Source of the DNA: Streptomyces niveus
Lineage (GTDB): Bacteria > Actinomycetota > Actinomycetes > Streptomycetales > Streptomycetaceae
Direction of reading: 5' to 3'
Assembly: GCF_002009175.1 (NCBI RefSeq)
Contig: NZ_CP018047.1
Location: 1,426,001 to 1,490,000, forward strand
DNA: 64,000 nucleotides
Numbering within the stretch: the first letter of the stretch is position 1; every line of letters starts with the position of its first letter. Made by a program: the position numbers and the translations under genes. Under the pieces are notes generated by a model. The model saw only the letters and a list, made by a program, of their open reading frames with translations. It was not told the DNA's origin and ran no database searches. Of the stretch, positions 8,404-17,979 are shown in pieces.

Positions 8404-9255
8404 ATGTCTGCGCATGCTCTGCTGCCCGGCCGGTTCTCCTCACCGGTCGCCGACGCCTACCGGCGGCTGACCGAGGTCTTCCCCTCGCTGGGCATCGACG
8501 AGCTGACGGACGGTGAGCGTCCGGCGGCGGGCGACGGCTGGGTCGGCGCGACCGATCTCGCGGCGGGCGGATCCGCCGTCGACGCGTTTCTCGCCTGGGA
8601 CGAGGCGCAGGTGGTGCGCGACTACGGTCAACGGGCCCGCCCGGACGTCGTCGCGACCTTCGGACTGCACCGATACGCCTGGCCCGTCTGTCTGTTGATC
8701 ACGGTGCCGTGGTTCATGAGCCGCCGGGTGCCGCGCATCCCGGTGGACCATGTCGCCTTCCAGCGGGCGCGGGGCCGTATCGCCGTCCGCGTGGAGGAGT
8801 TCGCCTGTCTGCCGGGTGACCCGGCCGCCGGACTGCCGGGGGCCAGGGTCGTACCGGACGAGGAGGCGCTGCGCGCGGAGGTGCGTTCGGCGGTGGCGGA
8901 GCATCTCGGTCCGGTGCTGGCCGCGTTCGGGCCCCGTATGCGCCGCCGCAACCACGCACTGTGGGGCATGGCGACGGACGAGATCGTCGAGGGGCTCTGG
9001 TACATCTCGCAGTTGCTGGGCGAGGAGCGGCGCGCGATGTCGGAGCTCGAACTGCTGCTGCCGGGCACGACGAAGCCGTACGTCGGTACGGCGGGCTTCC
9101 GTGAACTGCGGGGCACCGGCGGCGAATCGCTGCCGACCAGGGACCGGGCGAGCTGCTGCTTCTTCTACACGCTGCGTCCCGAGGACACCTGCGTGACCTG
9201 CCCGCGTACGTGTGACGCGGACCGGGTCAGGCGCCTGAGCGCAAGCAGCAACTGA
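8404..9255 (+). CDS. FhuF-like (2Fe-2S) siderophore-iron reductase
   Basis: A 283-residue cytoplasmic protein ending in the FhuF C-terminal cluster motif: CCFFYTLRPEDTCVTC near residues 254-269 supplies the four cysteines (CC-x10-C-x2-C) of the unusual 2Fe-2S centre. This family reduces ferric hydroxamate siderophores to release iron. The central region (FGLHRYAWPVCLLITVPWF and LWGMATDEIVEGLWYISQLL) fits the family fold. The iron box just upstream supports a role in iron uptake and repression by DmdR-type proteins. No siderophore transport or synthesis genes are adjacent. The ATG at 8404 is the first start after the operator. Confidence 0.88.
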   Translation: MSAHALLPGRFSSPVADAYRRLTEVFPSLGIDELTDGERPAAGDGWVGATDLAAGGSAVDAFLAWDEAQVVRDYGQRARPDVVATFGLHRYAWPVCLLITVPWFMSRRVPRIPVDHVAFQRARGRIAVRVEEFACLPGDPAAGLPGARVVPDEEALRAEVRSAVAEHLGPVLAAFGPRMRRRNHALWGMATDEIVEGLWYISQLLGEERRAMSELELLLPGTTKPYVGTAGFRELRGTGGESLPTRDRASCCFFYTLRPEDTCVTCPRTCDADRVRRLSASSN

Positions 9256-9485
9256 CCTTCGCACGGCCTTCGTTGGACCATGCCACTCGTCCGGGTTGCA
9301 TGAGGGCGGGTCGGATTCGAAAGCAACTCGGGCCTCTCGCCCGTCCGTTCGAGCGGACTCCTCCTATTCGCGTATCCTTGCGCCTCGTTGGCGTTCTCTT
9401 GTCCCGAAACCCTCCTGCGCGCAGCCGTGGTTCGGCCAATATGGCGCCCGAAACGCCCCACTGCGATGCAAGGGACAGACACCGG

Positions 9486-10565
9486 ATGCGACTGACCGAC
9501 CCACCGCTCAACTGGCTGCTTCCGGGCGGCTTGATGCTTATCGGAGTCCTGGTAGCGGTGGCTTTGATCGCGCGCGGCAAACGCGCGGGCGTCAAGACCG
9601 CGACCGAGGACTCCTGGGAACGCAGCGAGGAGCGCCGCAGGCGCAAGGAAGCGATCTACGGCAGCGCGTCGTATCTGCTGCTGTTCTGCTGTGCCGCGGT
9701 GGCCGCCGCGCTCTCCTTCCACGGCCTCGTCGGCTTCGGCCGGCAGAACCTCAACCTCACGGGCGGCTGGGAGTATCTCGTGCCGTTCGGCCTCGACGGG
9801 GCGGCGATGTTCTGCTCCGTGCTGGCCGTGCGTGAGGCCAGCCACGGCGATGCCGCGCTCGGCTCGCGGCTGTTGGTGTGGACGTTCGCCGGCGCCGCCG
9901 CCTGGTTCAACTGGGTGCACGCGCCGCGCGGCATGGAACACGCGGGAGCGCCGCAGTTCTTCGCCGGCATGTCGCTCTCGGCCGCCGTGCTCTTCGACCG
10001 GGCGCTGAAGCAGACCCGCCGGGCGGCGCTGCGCGAACAGGGCCTGGTGCCCCGTCCGTTGCCGCAGATCCGGATCGTCCGCTGGCTGCGGGCGCCCCGT
10101 GAGACGTTCGGCGCCTGGTCGCTGATGCTTCTCGAAGGCGTACGCACTCTGGACGAGGCGGTCGACGAGGTGCGCGAGGACCGCAGGCAGAAGGAACAGA
10201 ACAAGCACCGGCGGCGCGAGCAGGAGAAGCTGGGCCGGGCGAGGATCAAGGCCCTCAACCGGCAGCACCGGGCCTGGGGGCGCGGCCGTGGCCGCCAGGT
10301 CGAGTTGCCGGGCTCGGCGCCCGTACCGGCCGTGGCCGGCGGGGGCGGTTCACCGCCCGCCGTCGGGGCCGCCTCTCCGGAGCCTGCTATAGGCGAACTA
10401 CGCGAGGCCGACACGTCGCTCGGACGGTCCCAGCCCTCTCTCCTGCCGGTGAAAGGGTACGAGGCACGCACCGTGGACCTGACCGCCGAGGACGACACCC
10501 AGGCGCTGCCCCGGCTCGACTCCCTGGAGCGCAAACTCCGGCATCTGGAGCAGCAGTTCGGCTGA
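9486..10565 (+). CDS. DUF2637 domain-containing membrane protein
   Basis: A 359-residue protein with one N-terminal hydrophobic segment (WLLPGGLMLIGVLVAVALIA) and, after a charged EERRRRKE stretch, four further membrane helices between about residues 60 and 175 that form the actinobacterial DUF2637 (SpdB-related) domain. The C-terminal third is a highly charged, probably coiled region (DRRQKEQNKHRRREQEKLGR) followed by a Pro/Gly/Ala-rich tail. The ATG at 9486 has AAGGGACAG upstream; earlier in-frame starts from 9273 lack conservation. DUF2637 proteins are common in Streptomyces plasmids and chromosomes, often beside transfer or regulatory genes; their role is not established. Confidence 0.8.
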   Translation: MRLTDPPLNWLLPGGLMLIGVLVAVALIARGKRAGVKTATEDSWERSEERRRRKEAIYGSASYLLLFCCAAVAAALSFHGLVGFGRQNLNLTGGWEYLVPFGLDGAAMFCSVLAVREASHGDAALGSRLLVWTFAGAAAWFNWVHAPRGMEHAGAPQFFAGMSLSAAVLFDRALKQTRRAALREQGLVPRPLPQIRIVRWLRAPRETFGAWSLMLLEGVRTLDEAVDEVREDRRQKEQNKHRRREQEKLGRARIKALNRQHRAWGRGRGRQVELPGSAPVPAVAGGGGSPPAVGAASPEPAIGELREADTSLGRSQPSLLPVKGYEARTVDLTAEDDTQALPRLDSLERKLRHLEQQFG

Positions 10566-10727
10566 GCCCGGCTCCGGACGGGACGCCTCACCACGGGTGA
10601 GCACATGAACAGACGACCGGCGTGGCGGGAGACCGTCGCGCCGGTCCGTTGTTGCCGGGCCTTCCCGTCCGGCCGTCGTCGGCCTGACTCAGACCGCCGC
10701 ACACCGTCCCAGACCGTCGCACCGCCT

Positions 10728-11144
10728 TCAGGCCGTCTCGGCGTTGAGTTCGAACCAGACCATCTTGCCCAGGCCCTGGGACAGGACGCCCCAGGCGTCG
10801 GCGAGCCCGTCCACGAGGACCAGCCCCCGCCCGTGCGTCCCGTCGTCCTGTGTCGGCGCGTTCGGCGTCGGCGGGGCGTCGATGAAGTCACGCACCTCCA
10901 CCCGCAGCCGGGAGTCGGCGACCGTGGCCTTGACCACCGCTCCGTGTTCGGTGTGCACCAGCGCGTTGGTGACCAGCTCGCTCGTGAGCAGCTCCGCGAC
11001 CTCGGCCGACTCGCGCTCCCGCCAGTGGCTCAGCAGCTCGCGCAGCGCGTGCCGCACCTCGGGAACCGCCGTGAGATCGGCGCTCTCCACTCTGCGGAGC
11101 AACTGCTTGCGCAGCAGCCGCGCCTGCTCCCCCGTGCCTCTCAT
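10728..11144 (-). CDS. ATP-binding protein, anti-sigma/SpoIIAB-like HATPase_c_2 domain
   Basis: A small single-domain GHKL ATPase of about 138 residues. The N-box ELLTSELVTNALVHT and the glycine-box GTHGRGLVLVDGLADAWGV are clear, and no kinase HisKA domain or transmembrane segment is present. Streptomyces encode dozens of such stand-alone ATPases that act as anti-sigma factors or serine kinases in partner-switching. I prefer the ATG at 11144 (GGGGGAG 10 nt upstream); ATGs at 11153 and 11162 and a GTG at 11228 are alternatives. It converges on the DUF2637 gene; no anti-anti-sigma or sigma partner lies next to it. Confidence 0.8.
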   Translation of the reverse strand: MRGTGEQARLLRKQLLRRVESADLTAVPEVRHALRELLSHWRERESAEVAELLTSELVTNALVHTEHGAVVKATVADSRLRVEVRDFIDAPPTPNAPTQDDGTHGRGLVLVDGLADAWGVLSQGLGKMVWFELNAETA

Positions 11145-11365
11145 GTCCCCCATCTCCCCCATGCCCCCGTTGTCCGTGCGAGCTTCCTCTCTTGAACGCT
11201 CTCCCCAGATGCATTCCCCACTCGCCACCGGCCACTCATGACGATGCGGGACGGTGTGACGGTGAGTGCCCCGTGCTTCTGGTGGGAAGTGAGGGGTTGC
11301 GAGATCGGCCGGACACCTGGAGTCTGCCGTTCCGGAAGGCTGAGCCGTAGACCTGAGGAGCCTTG

Positions 11366-14300
11366 ATGCACGACGACCGCACCCTGGTGGAGGGCCGGCT
11401 CGAACGGGCCCTTCGCCAGTTCATCCGCCCCGCCCAGTACGCGGCGAGGACGCCGCTCGTCCTCTCGGTCTGGGATGTGCCGGGCGAGCCGGTGCCCGTG
11501 GAACAGGCCCTCCAGGCCACGTACGAGCCCTTCCACACCGGCACTCCGTGGGGTCCGCCCTGGTCCACCAGCTGGTTCCGGCTGGAGGGCGTCGTGCCGG
11601 ACGAGTACGCCGGGCTGCGCGTGGAGGTCGTGATCGACCCGGGCTTCACCGGCGAGGGGCCCGGCTTCCAGGCCGAGGGGATGGTGTACGACGCGGCCGG
11701 CGTGCCCATCAAGGGCGTGCATCCGCGTAACCGCCATGTTCCGGTCGGCTCGCCCGCCGAGGGCGGCGAGGCGGTCCATCTGCTCCTCGAAGCGGCGGCG
11801 AACCCGTCGATGCCCGCCCACTTCCTGCCGACGCGCCTCGGGGACGTGAAGACGGCCGGTGACACGCCGCTGTACACGTTCGCCGCCGCCGACATCGCCG
11901 TGCTGGACGAGAACGTGTGGCATCTGGTGCTCGACATCGAGGTGCTGTCCGAGCTGATGGCGGAGCTGCCCACCGACCGGTCGCGGCGGCACGAGATCCT
12001 GCGCGCCCTGGAGAACATGCTGGACGTGCTCGACCTGCACGACGTGGCGGGTACGGCGGTGGCGGCCCGTGCCGAACTGGCCGGTGTCCTGGCCAGCCCG
12101 GCGGCGCCCAGCGCCCACCGCGTCTCGGCGGCCGGGCACGCGCACATCGACTCGGCGTGGCTGTGGCCGCTGCGCGAGACCGTGCGCAAGGCGTCCCGGA
12201 CGTTCGCCAATGTCACCGCGCTCGCCGGGGAGTACCCGGAGCTGGTCTTCGCCTGTTCGCAGGCGCAGCAGTACGCGTGGGTCAAGGAGCACCAGCCGCA
12301 CATCTGGGAACGCATCAAGAAGGCCGTGGCGGACGGCAATTGGTCGCCGGTGGGCTCGATGTGGGTGGAGTCGGACGCCAACATGCCGGGCGGCGAGGCG
12401 CTGGCCAGGCAGCTCGTGCACGGAATGCGGTTCTTCCAGGAGGAGTTGGGCGTCGGGACGGAGGAGATCTGGCTGCCGGACTCCTTCGGCTACACGGCCG
12501 CTTTCCCCCAACTGGCCAAGCTGGCGGGCGTGAAGTGGTTCCTCACACAGAAGCTGTCGTGGAACCAGACGAACAAGATGCCGCACCACACGTTCTGGTG
12601 GGAGGGCATCGACGGCACCCGTGTCTTCACGCACTTCCCGCCGGTCGACACGTACAACGCGCAGTTCCACGCGTCCGAACTGGCCCACGCCGAGCGGAAC
12701 TTCGCCGACAAGGGCCGGGCGTCGCGTTCCCTGGTCCCGTTCGGCTGGGGTGACGGCGGTGGTGGTCCCACGCGCGAGATGCTGGAGAAGGCGCGCCGGC
12801 TGAAGTCCCTGGAGGGCTCGCCGCGCGTGGAGATCGAGAAGCCCGCCGCGTTCTTCGCCGCGGCCGAGGAGGAGTACGCGCAGAAGGCCCCGGTCTGGTC
12901 GGGCGAGCTGTATCTGGAGCTGCACCGGGCGACGTACACGACGCAGGCGAAGACCAAGCAGGGCAACCGTCGCAGTGAACACCTCCTGCGGGAGGCGGAG
13001 TTGTGGGCGACGGCCGCCGCGCTGCGGACGCCGTCCTACGCGTATCCGTACGACGAACTGGACCGGCTGTGGAAGACGGTGCTGCTGCACCAGTTCCACG
13101 ACATCCTGCCGGGCTCGTCCATCGCGTGGGTGCACCGGGAGGCCAGGGACACCTACGCGCGGGTGCGGGAGGAGCTGACGGAGATCACGGCGGCGGCCGT
13201 CGCGGCCCTCGGCGGCGGTGGGGCCGGTGGTGGCGGTGGGGCCGGTGGTGGCGGTGCGGCGGTGCTGAACACCTCGCCGTACGAGCGGACCGAGGTCGTC
13301 GAGGCCGACACGGCCGGCATTCCCGAGGGCAGCGCCGTACAGGCGCTGAACAGCCACGGCCGCTCGGCGGTCGCCGTACGGGTGCCGGGGCTGGGCGCGA
13401 CGGCGCTGGCCGCGGCCGAGACGGCGGACGGGATCGCGGGGGTGACGACGCGCTCCGAGGGCTCCGGCGTGATCACCATCGACAACGGGCTGCTGCGGGT
13501 CACCGTCGACCGCGACGGCCTGCTCACCTCGGTACGCGATCTGGCGGCGGACCGTGAGGTCCTGGCGCCGGGCAGCCGGGGCAATCTGCTCCAGCTCCAC
13601 CCGGACCACCCCAACCAGTGGGACGCCTGGGACATCGACCGGCACTACCGGCACCGGCACACCGACCTGACGACGGCGGAGTCCGTGCAGCTGGTGGAGC
13701 AGGGGCCGCTGCGTGCGACGGTCCGGGTGGTCCGTACGTTCGGCTCGTCGTGGATCGTGCAGGAGATCCGGCTCGCGGCCGGCAGCCGGCGGGTGGACGT
13801 CGTCACCGAGGTCGACTGGCAGGAGTCGGAGAAGGTCCTCAAGGCGGCCTTCCCGCTGGATGTGCACGCCGAACGGTCCACCGCCGAGATCCAGTTCGGG
13901 CATGTGCACCGCGCCACACACGCCAACACCAGCTGGGACGCGGCCCGGTTCGAGATCTGCGCGCACCGCTGGCTGCGGGTCGCCGAGCCCGGCTACGGCG
14001 TGGCGGTGGTCAACGACTCGACGTACGGCCACGATGTGACCCGCACCGCGCACAAGGACGGGCTGGGGACGACCGTACGGCTGACGCTGCTGCGGGCGCC
14101 GCACAGCCCGGACCCGGAGACGGACCTGGGCACGCACCGGTTCAGCTACGCGCTGGCGCCGGGCGCGGAGGTGACGGACGCGGTACGGGAAGGGCTGGCG
14201 CTCAACCTGCCGCTGCGGGTCGCCGCCGCTCCCGCGTCGGCGCCGCTGGTCTCCGTCGACCATCCGGCGGTCACGGTGGAGTCGGTGAAGCTCGCCGAGG

Positions 14301-14506
14301 ACCGTAGCGGCGATGTGGTGGTCCGGCTCTACGAGTCGGCGGGCAACCGCGCGTCGGCCCTGCTGCGAACCGGCTTCCCCGTCGTACAGGCCCAGGTCAC
14401 CGACCTGTTGGAGCGACCGCTGCACGAGGCGGGGACGGGTGCGGAGGGCCTGCGGGTGTCACTGCGCCCGTTCCAGATCCTCACCCTGCGGTTCACGCCC
14501 GCGTAG
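11366..14506 (+). CDS. Alpha-mannosidase, glycoside hydrolase family 38
   Basis: A cytoplasmic-looking 1046-residue GH38 enzyme without a signal peptide. After an N-terminal beta domain, the catalytic domain begins near residue 250 with AAGHAHIDSAWLWPLRETVR, which holds the zinc-binding His and Asp. The nucleophile Asp lies in EIWLPDSFGYTAAFPQLAKL near residue 372. A middle domain and the long beta-rich C-terminal domain follow (DNGLLRVTVDRDG, then QEIRLAAGSRRVDVVTEVDW). A Gly/Ala run (GGGGAGGGGGAGGGGAA) near residue 620 is a simple-repeat linker. GAGGAG precedes the ATG at 11366. Substrate is probably alpha-mannosides from glycans; it is not in an obvious sugar operon. Confidence 0.92.
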   Translation: MHDDRTLVEGRLERALRQFIRPAQYAARTPLVLSVWDVPGEPVPVEQALQATYEPFHTGTPWGPPWSTSWFRLEGVVPDEYAGLRVEVVIDPGFTGEGPGFQAEGMVYDAAGVPIKGVHPRNRHVPVGSPAEGGEAVHLLLEAAANPSMPAHFLPTRLGDVKTAGDTPLYTFAAADIAVLDENVWHLVLDIEVLSELMAELPTDRSRRHEILRALENMLDVLDLHDVAGTAVAARAELAGVLASPAAPSAHRVSAAGHAHIDSAWLWPLRETVRKASRTFANVTALAGEYPELVFACSQAQQYAWVKEHQPHIWERIKKAVADGNWSPVGSMWVESDANMPGGEALARQLVHGMRFFQEELGVGTEEIWLPDSFGYTAAFPQLAKLAGVKWFLTQKLSWNQTNKMPHHTFWWEGIDGTRVFTHFPPVDTYNAQFHASELAHAERNFADKGRASRSLVPFGWGDGGGGPTREMLEKARRLKSLEGSPRVEIEKPAAFFAAAEEEYAQKAPVWSGELYLELHRATYTTQAKTKQGNRRSEHLLREAELWATAAALRTPSYAYPYDELDRLWKTVLLHQFHDILPGSSIAWVHREARDTYARVREELTEITAAAVAALGGGGAGGGGGAGGGGAAVLNTSPYERTEVVEADTAGIPEGSAVQALNSHGRSAVAVRVPGLGATALAAAETADGIAGVTTRSEGSGVITIDNGLLRVTVDRDGLLTSVRDLAADREVLAPGSRGNLLQLHPDHPNQWDAWDIDRHYRHRHTDLTTAESVQLVEQGPLRATVRVVRTFGSSWIVQEIRLAAGSRRVDVVTEVDWQESEKVLKAAFPLDVHAERSTAEIQFGHVHRATHANTSWDAARFEICAHRWLRVAEPGYGVAVVNDSTYGHDVTRTAHKDGLGTTVRLTLLRAPHSPDPETDLGTHRFSYALAPGAEVTDAVREGLALNLPLRVAAAPASAPLVSVDHPAVTVESVKLAEDRSGDVVVRLYESAGNRASALLRTGFPVVQAQVTDLLERPLHEAGTGAEGLRVSLRPFQILTLRFTPA

Positions 14507-14524
14507 GAGCACCGGTGGGAGGGG

Positions 14525-16273
14525 TCAGGGCCGTGGCAGGTTGCGCAGGTTGGAGCGCGCCATCTGGACCATGCGGCCCACCCCTCCGTCCAGCACGATC
14601 TTCCCGGCGGAGAGCGCGAAGCCCTGGACCATGTCGGCGCTGATCTTCGGCGGCATGGACAGGGCGTTCGGGTCGGTGACCACATCCACCAGGGCCGGGC
14701 CCTTGTGTTTGAAGGCGTCCTTGAGCGCGCCCGCGAGCTGCTTGGGCTTCTCCACCCTGACCCCGAACGCCCCGGCGGCGCGGGCGACGGCGGCGAAGTC
14801 GGGGTTGCGGTTGGTGGTGCCGTACGACGGCAGACCGGCCACCAGCATCTCCAGCTCGACCATGCCGAGTGAGGAGTTGTTGAACAGGACGATCTTCACG
14901 GGGAGTTCGTACTGGACGAGGGTGAGGAAGTCGCCCATGAGCATGGTGAATCCGCCGTCGCCGGACATCGAGACGACCTGGCGCTCCCGGTCCACGAACT
15001 GCGCGCCGATGGCCTGCACCATGGCGTTGGCCATCGACCCGTGGCTGAACGAACCGATCACCCGGCGGCGGCCGTTGGGCGACAGATAGCGGGCCGCCCA
15101 GACGTTGCACATGCCGGTGTCCACGGTGAACACGGCGTCGTCGTCGGCCACTTCGTCCAGCACCGAGGCGACGTACTCGGGGTGGATCGGGACATGCTTG
15201 TCCACCTTGCGGGTGTACGCCTTGATGACGCCTTCGAGCGCGTCGGCGTGCTTCTTGAGCATCTTGTCCAGGAACCGGCGGTCGCTCTTCATCCGCACCC
15301 GGGGCGTCAGACAGCGCAGCGTCTCGCGTACGTCGCCCCAGACGGCGAGGTCCAACTGGGAGCGGCGGCCGAGGCGTTCGGGCCGGACGTCGACCTGGAC
15401 GATCTTGACATCGGTGCCGTCGGGCAGGAAGGCGTTGTACGGGAAGTCGGTGCCGAGCAGGATCAGCAGATCGCACTCGTGGGTGGCCTCGTAGGCGGCG
15501 CCGTAACCGAGCAGTCCGCTCATACCGACGTCGAACTTGTTGTCGTACTGGATCCACTCCTTGCCGCGCAGGGCGTGGCCGATCGGGGACTTGATCCGCT
15601 CGGCGAACTCCATGACCTCCGCGTGCGCCCCCGCCGTGCCGCTGCCGCAGAACAGCGTGACCCGGTCCGCGTCGTCGATCATGTCGACCAGCTTGTCGAT
15701 CTCCAGGTCCCCGGGCCGTACCGTCGGCCGGGACGTCACCAGGGCGTGCTCGATCGCCTTCGTCGGGGCCGGCCGCGACGCGATGTCGCCGGGCAGCGTC
15801 ACCACGCTGACACCGCCCCGGCCGACCGCGTGCTGGATGGCCGTCTGGACGAGCCGGGGCATCTGCTCGGGGCTGGAGATCATCTCGTTGTAGTGGCTGC
15901 ACTCCTCGAACAGCCGCTCGGGGTGCGTCTCCTGGAAGTACCCGAGGCCGATCTCCGCGGTGGGGATGTGCGAGGCGAGCGCGAGGACCGGGGCCATCGA
16001 GCGGTGCGCGTCGTACAGCCCGTTGATCAGGTGCAGATTGCCGGGCCCGCAGGAGCCCGCGCAGGCGGCGAGCCTGCCGGTGATCTGGGCCTCGGCCCCC
16101 GCCGCGAAGGCCGCCGCCTCCTCGTGCCTGACCTGCACCCAGTCGATGGCCGCGTTGCGCCGGATGGCGTCGACGACGGGGTTGAGGCTGTCGCCGACGA
16201 CTCCGTACAGGCGCCGCACGCCCGCGCGGGCGAGGATGTCGACGAACTGCTCCGCCACGTTCTGCCTGGCCAT
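14525..16273 (-). CDS. poxB: ThDP-dependent pyruvate dehydrogenase/oxidase (PoxB-like)
   Basis: A 582-residue thiamine-diphosphate enzyme of the pyruvate:quinone oxidoreductase type. The N-terminal Pyr domain carries the cofactor-activating Glu in WVQVRHEEAAAFAAGAEAQ near residue 52. A central FAD-binding-type domain follows (LLILLGTDFPYNAF). The C-terminal PP domain has the GDGG-x-NN signature (MSGDGGFTMLMGDF to IVLFNNSSLG). Family enzymes decarboxylate pyruvate to acetate and pass electrons to quinone, often in stationary phase. The E. coli PoxB C-terminal lipid-binding helix is not obvious here. It converges on the GH38 gene and lies 98 bp downstream of the PP2C-like gene. Confidence 0.88.
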   Translation of the reverse strand: MARQNVAEQFVDILARAGVRRLYGVVGDSLNPVVDAIRRNAAIDWVQVRHEEAAAFAAGAEAQITGRLAACAGSCGPGNLHLINGLYDAHRSMAPVLALASHIPTAEIGLGYFQETHPERLFEECSHYNEMISSPEQMPRLVQTAIQHAVGRGGVSVVTLPGDIASRPAPTKAIEHALVTSRPTVRPGDLEIDKLVDMIDDADRVTLFCGSGTAGAHAEVMEFAERIKSPIGHALRGKEWIQYDNKFDVGMSGLLGYGAAYEATHECDLLILLGTDFPYNAFLPDGTDVKIVQVDVRPERLGRRSQLDLAVWGDVRETLRCLTPRVRMKSDRRFLDKMLKKHADALEGVIKAYTRKVDKHVPIHPEYVASVLDEVADDDAVFTVDTGMCNVWAARYLSPNGRRRVIGSFSHGSMANAMVQAIGAQFVDRERQVVSMSGDGGFTMLMGDFLTLVQYELPVKIVLFNNSSLGMVELEMLVAGLPSYGTTNRNPDFAAVARAAGAFGVRVEKPKQLAGALKDAFKHKGPALVDVVTDPNALSMPPKISADMVQGFALSAGKIVLDGGVGRMVQMARSNLRNLPRP

Positions 16274-16371
16274 GGAAGCGCGCCCTTCTTGCTGTCCGGG
16301 GAGCCGGCCGGCGGGACGCGGACCGGGGTTCCCTCCGGTACCCGCTGTCCATCAACCCACGACCCGCGCGG

Positions 16372-17979
16372 TTACGCCTCCCAGACCGCCACGGCCGTAC
16401 GGTCGTCGGCGTACCCCTTCACCCGCAGCCCGACGTCCGACAGATACCCGGCGAGTCCCGGCGGCTCGGCGGACGCCCAGCGCGCGGCCAGTTCGTCGCC
16501 CAGGGCCGGTTCGCCGCGCAGCGGCTCGGCAAGCCCGACGCTGGTCAGCAGCAGTGTGTCGCCCGGACGGGCCACCGAGGCCCGGAAGCGGAACGGCTCC
16601 GGCGGTGGCGGAACGGGATCCTCGACGACCGGTCCCGGAGGCTTGGTGATCTCCAGATCCATCGTGAGGCGGTCGCCCTCGGGGGTCTGTTCGGCGGGGA
16701 CGTCGGAACGGGCGGAGCCGAAACCGAGGACCGGCTCGCCCCTGATGTCGGCCGGTTCGGGGAGCAGCGGCTCCAGGTCCTGCCAGGCGCCGTCCCTGAG
16801 CCGGAAGATCCCGCCGCCGCCGACGCCGAAGAAGACGCGGGTGCGGCACTCGGGGTCGGCGGACAGCAGCAGACAGCGCAGGCTCGCGGTGTAGTCCTCC
16901 GGTTCGCGGCCCAACTCGGCGGCACGGGCGCGCAGCTTGCCGTACGTACGGTCGGTGAGCCGGTGCAGTCCGGACTTCAGATCGCCCCGGCGGCCTGCTC
17001 TTATGTCCTCGGCGAGCCGGCTGCAGCTGCGGCCGACGGCGCCGCCGATCCAGCGGCAGGCGTCGGCGGCCGACAGGTGCGCGCCCTCGGTGGCACGCGC
17101 GCCGGTGGCGACCGCGACCAGGACGAGGGCGCTCGCGCCGGCGCCGAAGCGGGCGGTGAGGAGGGCGTCCCTGCGGGGCTCGCCCCGGTAGCGCGCCGAA
17201 TCGCCGCGCATGGAGGCGGCGCGCAGGGTGTACGTCCCGTACCGCGCGCCGTCGAGCACGGTGTCGGCGACGAGTTGGCCGAGGTTCTCGGCTTCGGCGG
17301 CGGGCAGCGCGGTGGGTTCGGCGTCGTAGGTGGGCGGTCCGTCGCCGACGTGGGTGAGCGGGGCGGCGGGGGTGGGCGCGGGCCTGGGAGGAACCGGCGG
17401 CTCGGGGGCGGCGCGCGGATCCGGGGCCGGGGTACGGGCCGGGGTGGTGACCGGCGGCGGTCCGGCGTCGCCGGGATCGAACGCGGCGGGCGGCGGCTCC
17501 CACGGCGCCCGTGGCCGGGGGGTGAGAGGGGCCGGCGCGACGGGGCTGGGCGCGGGCGCCGGAGCCTGCGCGGGCGCGGGTGCGGGTGCCGGGGGTGGCT
17601 GCGGCGTGTCGACGATCGTGGGTGGCGACTCGGGCGCGGGCGTCTGAATCACCGGGTAGGCGCCGCGCGCCTCCCACCAGGCCAGCGGCCGCGAGACGGG
17701 CCCGTCGCCGGCGGCGGCCCCCACGTCCACGTCCTCGTCGTCCTCGTCGGCCGCGTCCTCTTCGTCGTCCACACCGATCGCGTCGACCGCTCGCCCGTAC
17801 CCCGCCCGTGTGGTCGCGTCCGCCGCGCCCTCGGCGCCGAGCGTGTCCGCCGCCGAGTCGAAACGGTCGTCGATCGTGTCGTCCGGCGCCTCGGCCGGAC
17901 CGGTGTCGGGTGCGGACTCGTCGTACAGCCGGCCCCACCAGTCGTCGGTGGTGGCGGGCCGGTCCCCCTGCTGGCTCAT
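16372..17979 (-). CDS. Protein phosphatase 2C-like protein with proline-rich linker, probably degenerate
   Basis: A 535-residue protein. Residues 1-100 are acidic (a DDEEDAADEDDEDVDVG run); residues 115-200 are a low-complexity Pro/Ala linker; the C-terminal 290 residues align by eye to a PP2C domain (MRGDSARYRGEPRRDALLTA, later KGYADDRTAVAVWEA, the usual final DD motif). The stretch where PP2Cs carry a metal-binding DG reads VLVAVATG, so one metal ligand may be missing and the protein may bind rather than dephosphorylate a target. The ATG at 17979 has AGGAG 5 nt upstream. It is divergent from the regulator at 18458. Confidence 0.75.
   Translation of the reverse strand: MSQQGDRPATTDDWWGRLYDESAPDTGPAEAPDDTIDDRFDSAADTLGAEGAADATTRAGYGRAVDAIGVDDEEDAADEDDEDVDVGAAAGDGPVSRPLAWWEARGAYPVIQTPAPESPPTIVDTPQPPPAPAPAPAQAPAPAPSPVAPAPLTPRPRAPWEPPPAAFDPGDAGPPPVTTPARTPAPDPRAAPEPPVPPRPAPTPAAPLTHVGDGPPTYDAEPTALPAAEAENLGQLVADTVLDGARYGTYTLRAASMRGDSARYRGEPRRDALLTARFGAGASALVLVAVATGARATEGAHLSAADACRWIGGAVGRSCSRLAEDIRAGRRGDLKSGLHRLTDRTYGKLRARAAELGREPEDYTASLRCLLLSADPECRTRVFFGVGGGGIFRLRDGAWQDLEPLLPEPADIRGEPVLGFGSARSDVPAEQTPEGDRLTMDLEITKPPGPVVEDPVPPPPEPFRFRASVARPGDTLLLTSVGLAEPLRGEPALGDELAARWASAEPPGLAGYLSDVGLRVKGYADDRTAVAVWEA

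Noticed and set aside
13215..13260. GGTGGTGGCGGT repeats as a mobile or structural repeat
   Set aside because: They encode the Gly/Ala linker inside the mannosidase and keep the frame.
11141..14425. A very long open frame (about 1090 codons) antisense to the mannosidase gene
   Set aside because: It is the mirror of a high-GC coding region: Arg/His/Pro-rich translation, no family resemblance, and the sense strand has clear GH38 motifs.
17500..17640. GGGTGC/GGCGCC-type repeats as a DNA repeat element
   Set aside because: They encode the Pro/Ala linker of the PP2C-like protein; the repetition is explained by the low-complexity protein.
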